From Verrucomicrobiales bacterium (GTDB lineage Bacteria > Verrucomicrobiota > Verrucomicrobiia > Methylacidiphilales > JAAUTS01): DNA of 7,415 nucleotides. This document shows positions 1-4,221 of this stretch, piece by piece. The stretch spans positions 1-7,415 of the forward strand of contig JAITHY010000142.1 in the NCBI GenBank assembly GCA_031279715.1. Reading direction: 5' to 3'. Each line of letters begins with the position of its first letter. Within the stretch, counting starts at the first letter, position 1. Under the pieces are notes generated by a model. The model searched no databases, was not told the DNA's origin, and worked only from the letters and a program-made list of their open reading frames with translations. Made by a program: the position numbers and the translations under genes.

Positions 1-12
1 CAAAAGAACATT

Positions 13-32
13 GATTGACACGGATATTTTTT
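13..32. repeat. Two 10-bp phased repeat units (GATTnnCACG type) in the ruvC leader
   Basis: GATTGACACG (13-22) is followed directly by GATATTTTTT (23-32). The same two-unit arrangement ending in a T-run recurs at 1470-1489 ahead of hemN. The block holds a consensus-like TTGACA at 15-20, but no convincing -10 box lies 16-18 bp downstream, so I do not call a promoter. Function is unknown. It could be a remnant of a dispersed intergenic repeat family or part of the ruvC control region. Confidence 0.5.
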
Positions 33-81
33 GCTTGGAAAAAACTGTGTGCAGGCGGGCGTCTGTGGTTAGTATCATCCA

Positions 82-552
82 ATGAAAATCATCGGCATTG
101 ACCCGTCCATCCGCAGCACAGGTTACGGCATCATTGAGAGCGACGGCAGGCGACTGTCAGCGGTGGCGTTCGGGACGATTCCGAATCCGGTCAAGCGCTC
201 GCCGGAGGCCAGCCTGTTGAACATCGTGGAGAGGTTGCGCGACGTGCTGCGGGAACACAGGCCGGAGCAGGCGGCGATTGAAAAAATCATTTTTGTGCAA
301 AGCGTGCGGACGGCGATTATCATGGGCACGGCGCGCGGGGCGGCGCTGGTGGCGCTGGCGGAGGCGGGGTTGAGCGTCAGCGAGTATCCGGCGAAGTCGG
401 TGAAGATGGCGGCGACAGGACGCGGCGGGGCGCAGAAGCAGCAGGTTGGTTTTATGATGCGTGTGCTGCTCGGCTTGAAAACCACGCCCAAGCCGGACGA
501 GGGCGACGCGCTGGCGATTGCGCTGACTCACGCGCGGAGTCTGGCCTTATGA
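82..552 (+). CDS. ruvC: RuvC crossover junction endodeoxyribonuclease
   Basis: RuvC is the dimeric, Mg2+-dependent nuclease that cuts Holliday junctions symmetrically with the RuvAB branch-migration motor during homologous recombination. At 156 aa it is slightly shorter than E. coli RuvC (173 aa). The RNase H-like fold and its four acidic residues are visible: D7 in GIDPS, E67 in AAIEKIIF, and D139 and D142 in the DEGDALAIALTH segment. The TGRGGAQKQQV stretch (112-122) matches the conserved basic junction-binding region. The ATG start is well bounded: an in-frame TAG lies at 70-72 and no other start codon intervenes. No Shine-Dalgarno sequence is visible upstream. The stop overlaps the 3' end of the convergent Memo-like gene. 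No ruvA or ruvB is in the window. Three copies of the dispersed GTCAGCG word lie inside the gene. The family call is secure. Confidence 0.96.
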   Translation: MKIIGIDPSIRSTGYGIIESDGRRLSAVAFGTIPNPVKRSPEASLLNIVERLRDVLREHRPEQAAIEKIIFVQSVRTAIIMGTARGAALVALAEAGLSVSEYPAKSVKMAATGRGGAQKQQVGFMMRVLLGLKTTPKPDEGDALAIALTHARSLAL

Positions 553-1458
553 AAAATACCCGCCGCTGAAGGTGACGAAGGACTGGTCGGCGGCTTCGTA
601 CCACAGGTCGTGCCCCTCGCGGCGGGCGCTGACGGTGAAGTTTCTCAGCAGCAGCGTCAGCGCGCCGACGCCGTCGAAGTAGAAGGCGTTTTCGATTTCA
701 TGCAAGTGGCGGATGAAATCGTTGAGGCGGTCACTGCGGCAGCGGCGCCACAATTCCGCCTCCCAGTTTTGCACGGTGGCTTGCACCTCGCCGTCAGCGG
801 GAAAATGGTGGTCAAAACGCGGGCCGACATGACAGCCGTCAATGCTGGCGATCAGCGCGGCGTCACCGTCGGCGTGCTGTTTGAAACTGTCGGCGACGGC
901 CCTTCCGAAACGAGTGATGGGATGATCGGCGGCGGGGAGTCTGCCGCTGACGATGGTGTCGTGCAGTCCGCCGAGCAGGACGGGAACGATTTTAAATTCC
1001 GCATTTGGAAAATACAAGTCGCGCAACGCTTGCAACCAGACGACGACGAACTCGATGGAATGTTCGCGCCGCCACGCTGATGGTGAGCGTGACAACTCAA
1101 GGCCGGTTGCGCGTTCCATCATTGCCAGCGTCTCGCGGTCTGCGGTGGTCCGGCCCAGTGGCGTGAGATAGTCGGCGGCGACGGCGCTGAATTCATGCGG
1201 GCATTGGTGGCCGACGCCGAGGAGGTAAAAAATTTTCGGGAAGCGTTTGGTGTTGAGCAGATGCGCGTAGGCGCGTGCGTAGAGGCTGAGGTTGACGGGA
1301 AAGTCAATGTGCGGGACGAGCAGCAGGCTGGCGGACACGGCGTCGGCGCGTTCGAGTTCGCGTTGGAAGAGGCGCAGCAGTTTGCCGCGGTCGGCGGGAT
1401 AGGATTGTCCGGCGAATGCGGCGGTGATGGCCAGCGATTTCACGCCAAAGGGTAACAT
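547..1458 (-). CDS. Memo-like protein (AmmeMemoRadiSam system protein B family)
   Basis: This 303-aa protein belongs to the MEMO1/AmmeMemoRadiSam B family, which shares a fold with class III extradiol ring-cleavage dioxygenases. Its physiological reaction in bacteria is not established. Visible landmarks are AGQSYPAD at 16-23 (the N-terminal AGsfYPad motif), VPHIDF at 48-53 with H50 in place of the usual pHAGy, LGVGH at 80-84, EHSIE at 132-136, IVPVLLG at 157-163 and IASIDGCHVG at 203-212 (usual form aSsDlsHyG). H50, H84 and H210 are the likely metal-site histidines. The late Cys-Gly-x-Gly motif of the family appears here as FDGVG (261-265), without the cysteine. The start is bounded by an in-frame stop at 1494-1492, and no Shine-Dalgarno sequence is seen. 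The AMMECR1 and radical-SAM partners are absent from the window. The gene is divergent from hemN and convergent with ruvC. The family is fairly certain; the function is unknown. Confidence 0.85.
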   Translation of the reverse strand: MLPFGVKSLAITAAFAGQSYPADRGKLLRLFQRELERADAVSASLLLVPHIDFPVNLSLYARAYAHLLNTKRFPKIFYLLGVGHQCPHEFSAVAADYLTPLGRTTADRETLAMMERATGLELSRSPSAWRREHSIEFVVVWLQALRDLYFPNAEFKIVPVLLGGLHDTIVSGRLPAADHPITRFGRAVADSFKQHADGDAALIASIDGCHVGPRFDHHFPADGEVQATVQNWEAELWRRCRSDRLNDFIRHLHEIENAFYFDGVGALTLLLRNFTVSARREGHDLWYEAADQSFVTFSGGYFS

Positions 1459-1459
1459 G

Positions 1460-1489
1460 GATTGGCGCGGATTTTCACGGATAATTTTT
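1460..1489. repeat. Three 10-bp phased repeat units in the memo/hemN divergent spacer
   Basis: GATTGGCGCG (1460-1469), GATTTTCACG (1470-1479) and GATAATTTTT (1480-1489) follow one another with a strict 10-bp period. The last two units are nearly the same as those at 13-32 upstream of ruvC. They fill most of the 74-bp spacer between two divergent genes, so any promoters for both genes must overlap or flank them. A TTGTCA at 1489-1494 could be a -35 for hemN, but no good -10 pairs with it. Confidence 0.5.
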
Positions 1490-1532
1490 TGTCATCCCAA
1501 GCGGGGCCGGGCTGTGTTAAGCTGGGCCTCTC

Positions 1533-2897
1533 ATGAAGCCGCCGGAACTGGATTTTGAGTTGTTGTCACGCTACAGCGTGGCAGGCCCGCGCTATACGAG
1601 TTATCCAACGGCGCCGCAATTTTCCAACCAATTCACAGGCGAAGATTTGCTGCGTGAAATTGCTGACGCTGACGCCCGCCCGCTGTCGCTGTACGTTCAT
1701 TTGCCGTTTTGCGCGTCGGTGTGTTTTTATTGCGGATGCAATGTGACGTTTACCGCCGACCGGTCACGGTCAGCGGCTTATGTGCGGACCTTGTTGCGCG
1801 AGGTGGATTTGACGCGGGAGCATTTGTCCGCCGGACGCGAGGTGGCGCAATTGCATTGGGGCGGGGGAACGCCGACGTTTTTCGCGCCGCGCGAGTTGGA
1901 TGAATTGATTGGCGGCATCGGGGAACGCTTCCGTTTCGCCGCTGACGCTGAGCTTGGCGTGGAGGTGGACCCGCGCGCGACGACGGCGGAGCATTTGCGC
2001 GTGCTGGGCGCCGCCGGGTTCAACCGGCTGTCGGTGGGAATACAGGATTTCGACGCTGATGTTCAGCGGGCGATTCACCGCGAGCAGTCGGCGGAGCAGA
2101 CGCTGACGGTCATCACGGAGGCGCGGCGGCGCGGGATGCGGAGCGTGTCGGTGGATTTGATGTATGGCCTGCCGAGGCAGTCGCGGGATTCGTTTGCGCG
2201 GACGCTGGACCTGACGCTGACGTTGAACCCCGACCGGCTGGCCTTGTTTAATTTTGCGTATTTGCCGGGAATGCTGCGGCATCAGCGGGCCATCAAGGCG
2301 GCGGAGTTGCCGTCGCCGGCGGTGAAGCTGGCGATTTTTCAACTGGCTGTGGAGCGACTGTCAGCGGCGGGTTACGAGTATGTCGGAATGGATCATTTCG
2401 CCCGCGCTGACGATGACTTGTGCCGCGCGCAACGAGAGGGGAAATTATCCAGGAACTTTCAAGGTTATTCAACTCACGCCGACTGTGATCTGCTGGCCTT
2501 TGGCGTGTCGGCGATCAGCTCGCCGGGGCGGGTGTACGCGCAGAATCACAAGAATATCAATGATTACATCGCGGCGATTGAAGGCTCACGGTCAGCGGTT
2601 GCGCGTGGGATCCGGTTGACTGATGATGACGTGTTGCGTCGCGAGGTTATCATGCGCTTGATGTGTGATTTTGAGTTGGATACGCTGGCGGTCGGCGAGA
2701 AATTTAAAATCGATTTTTTTAAATATTTTGCGGCGTCATGCTCAGCGCTGAAGCCGCTGGTGGCGGACGGTTTGCTCGTTGTCAGCGGCGGCAAAATCAC
2801 CGTCACGCCGACGGGCAGGTTTTTGATTCGCAACATTGCGATGTGTTTTGACGCCTACTTGAAGGCTCGTCGCCAGCGGTTTTCCAAGACGGTGTGA
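1533..2897 (+). CDS. hemN: Oxygen-independent coproporphyrinogen III oxidase (dehydrogenase)
   Basis: HemN is a cytoplasmic radical-SAM enzyme. It decarboxylates two propionate side chains of coproporphyrinogen III to give protoporphyrinogen IX, allowing haem synthesis without oxygen. The 454-aa length is close to E. coli HemN (457 aa). The order of motifs is canonical: the N-terminal GPRYTSYPTA (18-27), the 4Fe-4S cluster cysteines C60, C64 and C67 (CxxxCxxC) with the extra C69, Y54 before them, the SAM-binding GGGTP at 110-114, a VDPRAT segment, GFNRLSVGIQDF, and the C-terminal HemN domain after YAQNHKNINDY. The N-terminal motif and C69 separate true HemN from the haem chaperone HemW. The ATG is bounded by an in-frame TAA at 1518-1520, with no clear Shine-Dalgarno sequence. 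Nine copies of the GTCAGCG/CGCTGAC word lie inside, in several reading registers. The call is very secure. Confidence 0.97.
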   Translation: MKPPELDFELLSRYSVAGPRYTSYPTAPQFSNQFTGEDLLREIADADARPLSLYVHLPFCASVCFYCGCNVTFTADRSRSAAYVRTLLREVDLTREHLSAGREVAQLHWGGGTPTFFAPRELDELIGGIGERFRFAADAELGVEVDPRATTAEHLRVLGAAGFNRLSVGIQDFDADVQRAIHREQSAEQTLTVITEARRRGMRSVSVDLMYGLPRQSRDSFARTLDLTLTLNPDRLALFNFAYLPGMLRHQRAIKAAELPSPAVKLAIFQLAVERLSAAGYEYVGMDHFARADDDLCRAQREGKLSRNFQGYSTHADCDLLAFGVSAISSPGRVYAQNHKNINDYIAAIEGSRSAVARGIRLTDDDVLRREVIMRLMCDFELDTLAVGEKFKIDFFKYFAASCSALKPLVADGLLVVSGGKITVTPTGRFLIRNIAMCFDAYLKARRQRFSKTV

Positions 2898-2915
2898 GGA
2901 TGCGGCGGCTCACCG

Positions 2916-4091
2916 TCAGCGCTTGCGGGTGATTTCTTGCTCATACACCGCGAAAATTTTCTCGAACGATTTCTCCCAACTGTACTCCGCCAAAACCCTC
3001 GCCGCTGCCGCCGACCCCAAGGCGCGGCGGTCAAGTTGCGCGTAGCGTTTAATCGCCGCTGCCAGTGACGCCGGCGTGTTCTCCTCCGCCCAATGCTCCA
3101 GTCCGGCGAAAATATTCGCGTCCATGTAACTCCCGCGAATCCCCGCCACCGGGCACCCGCACGCCTGGCTCTCCAGCGTCACCAGCCCGAATGTCTCGCA
3201 CACACCCGGATGCACGAACAGATCCGCCGCGCGATAATACCGCGCCAGTTCGCTGCCGTTCGCGCGGTACGACAGCCAGTGCAAACGCGGCGTTTCCGCC
3301 TGCGCCGTGAGCACCAGCGGGCGTTGCGCGCCGTCGCCGATGATGAGCAGTTCAAATTTCACCGCCGTGTCCCGCGCCAAAATCTTGAACGCCTCCACCA
3401 GCGTCCTCGTATTTTTCTCACCGGCAAGCCGCCCGACATACAATAAAAAAATTGAGTCGTTGCTGATGTTCAACTTGCGCCGAAGCTCAGCGTCAGCGGC
3501 AGGGTCACTGTCAGCGGGATGAAAAATTTCCGTGTCCACACCCAGATGCGTCACCTCCGTCCGCGCCACGCCCCATTCGCGCAACAACCGCGCCAAATAC
3601 CGCGACGGCACCAGCGCATTGTCAAACGTGTTGTAAAGCCGCCGGATATAATCCTGCGCGTAAGCCATCCCGACATCGCGCAGCCACGGCCCGCAATATT
3701 TGAACACCGTGCGCAGATACGCATCGGGAAAATGCGAGTGGTAAAATCCGACCACGGGAATGTTCAAATCCGCCCCCGCCTGAATCATGCGCCAACCGAG
3801 ATGATACGGGTCGCCTGACTCGATAATGTCGGGTCGCTGTTCATGAATCATCCGCGCCGCCTCGTGCAAGTGCAGCAAAATGCGGTAGCGCGACGTGCGG
3901 TTGATTTTCGGCGACGCAATTGTGCAAGTAGTGAGCCGCCCCTCGCTGACCGTCAGCGTGCGTTCGCCGGGGATAATCAACACATGCTCATGGTTCGTGT
4001 GGCGAAGGATGAAATTGCGTTTCTCGGTAAGATACCGCCGCACCCCGCCGCTGACCTCGGAGTAAAATTGTGTCGCGTCGCAAATTTTCAC
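2916..4091 (-). CDS. GT4-family glycosyltransferase (mannosyltransferase-like)
   Basis: This 391-aa GT-B-fold retaining glycosyltransferase would transfer a sugar from a nucleotide donor to a lipid or glycan acceptor at the cytoplasmic face of the membrane. The exact donor and acceptor cannot be read from sequence. The N-terminal half has the glycine loop SGGVRRY (14-20) and a SRYLARLL helix (163-170). The C-terminal half has LGVD (183-186), YVGRLAGEKN (218-227, donor-phosphate-binding R and K) and the signature EX7E as E299 to E307 in ETFGLVTLE. There are no membrane segments. The start is GTG (4091-4089), fixed by an in-frame stop at 4103-4101, and the protein begins KICDATQFYSE as expected for the family. 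No Shine-Dalgarno sequence is seen. The gene is convergent with hemN (18-bp gap) and lies downstream of the autotransporter on the same strand. A role in surface glycan assembly is plausible but not shown. Confidence 0.9.
   Translation of the reverse strand: MKICDATQFYSEVSGGVRRYLTEKRNFILRHTNHEHVLIIPGERTLTVSEGRLTTCTIASPKINRTSRYRILLHLHEAARMIHEQRPDIIESGDPYHLGWRMIQAGADLNIPVVGFYHSHFPDAYLRTVFKYCGPWLRDVGMAYAQDYIRRLYNTFDNALVPSRYLARLLREWGVARTEVTHLGVDTEIFHPADSDPAADAELRRKLNISNDSIFLLYVGRLAGEKNTRTLVEAFKILARDTAVKFELLIIGDGAQRPLVLTAQAETPRLHWLSYRANGSELARYYRAADLFVHPGVCETFGLVTLESQACGCPVAGIRGSYMDANIFAGLEHWAEENTPASLAAAIKRYAQLDRRALGSAAAARVLAEYSWEKSFEKIFAVYEQEITRKR
3944..3958. repeat. Perfect inverted pair of the dispersed word (CGCTGAC-c-GTCAGCG)
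   Basis: A 15-bp palindrome with a single-base centre consists of one reverse and one forward copy of the repeated 7-mer. It lies inside the GT4 coding sequence, where it encodes L-T-V-S with flanking residues. It shows both arms of the extended TGACnGTCAGCG consensus and is the only such head-to-head pair in the window. Confidence 0.8.
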
Positions 4092-4104
4092 CGGGAGAGT
4101 TTAA

Positions 4105-4129
4105 CGCAACCTCGCGGTACGCGCAACCT
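4105..4129. repeat. 8-bp direct repeat upstream of the GT4 start
   Basis: CGCAACCT occurs at 4105-4112 and again at 4122-4129, 17 bp apart, just upstream of the GTG start of the GT4 gene. Between them is CGCGGTACG, which with the second copy gives CGCG-gta-CGCG symmetry. It could be an operator or a chance repeat. No matching promoter was recognised. Confidence 0.3.
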
Positions 4130-4145
4130 TGGCGGTGCATAGGGG

Positions 4146-4218
4146 AACTCCTGTCACGAAGACACAAAGGCACGAAGTTTTTAATGCTTCGTGCCTTCGC
4201 GTCTTTGTGACCTGAGTT
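4146..4218. repeat. Long imperfect inverted repeat built of CACGAAG-type octamers; possible transcript end
   Basis: Inner arms 4153-4177 and 4187-4211 match at 22 of 25 positions around a 9-base loop (4178-4186). After a 2-base mismatch, AACTC (4146-4150) pairs with GAGTT (4214-4218). Each inner arm is made of three 8-bp units: TCACGAAG, ACACAAAG and GCACGAAG on the left. The hairpin begins 4 bp past the autotransporter stop, so it could end or stabilise that transcript and separate it from the GT4 gene. No T-run follows the stem on the - strand, so it is not a textbook intrinsic terminator. In - strand RNA two of the three mismatches become G-U pairs. Confidence 0.75.
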
Positions 4219-4221
4219 ATT

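Larger units (their letters stand above)
156..4055. repeat. Dense dispersed 7-mer family GTCAGCG / CGCTGAC
   Basis: By hand count, forward GTCAGCG starts at 156, 376, 656, 793, 1769, 2360, 2591, 2781, 2915, 3492, 3510 and 3952. Reverse CGCTGAC starts at 521, 627, 945, 1667, 1940, 2101, 2215, 2405, 3944 and 4049. Five further copies lie in the autotransporter: 4527, 5190 and 6798 reverse, 5717 and 5753 forward. Oriented on the word, the five bases before it favour T (19/27), C or G (26/27), A (21/27), C (14/27), then any base, and G follows most often (12/27). The word is read in several frames (S-A, V-S, A-D, L-T), so it is not a protein repeat. Function is inferred only: an uptake-type or HIP1-type selected word. 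Confidence 0.75.

Noticed and set aside
15..43. Possible sigma-70 promoter for ruvC with TTGACA at 15-20
   Set aside because: The hexamer at the right spacing is GAAAAA, a poor -10, and TTGACA is part of the repeated GATTGACACG unit. Not called as a promoter.
610..1080. 156-aa + strand open frame opposite the Memo-like gene
   Set aside because: It is a shadow frame; the - strand frame has the conserved Memo motifs.
1489..1520. Possible hemN promoter with TTGTCA at 1489-1494
   Set aside because: No hexamer resembling TATAAT lies 16-18 bp downstream.
1770..2342. 190-aa Arg/Gln-rich open frame antisense to hemN
   Set aside because: It is a composition artefact opposite a clearly conserved gene, without start signals or motifs.
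3481..3520. CRISPR-like or tandem repeat formed by the two close GTCAGCG copies
   Set aside because: There are only two short copies inside a coding region, with no spacer structure; they belong to the dispersed word family.
4153..4211. Classical intrinsic terminator for the autotransporter
   Set aside because: The stem is strong, but the - strand lacks a following T-run and the stem is built of octamer repeats. Kept as a repeat with a possible transcript-end role.
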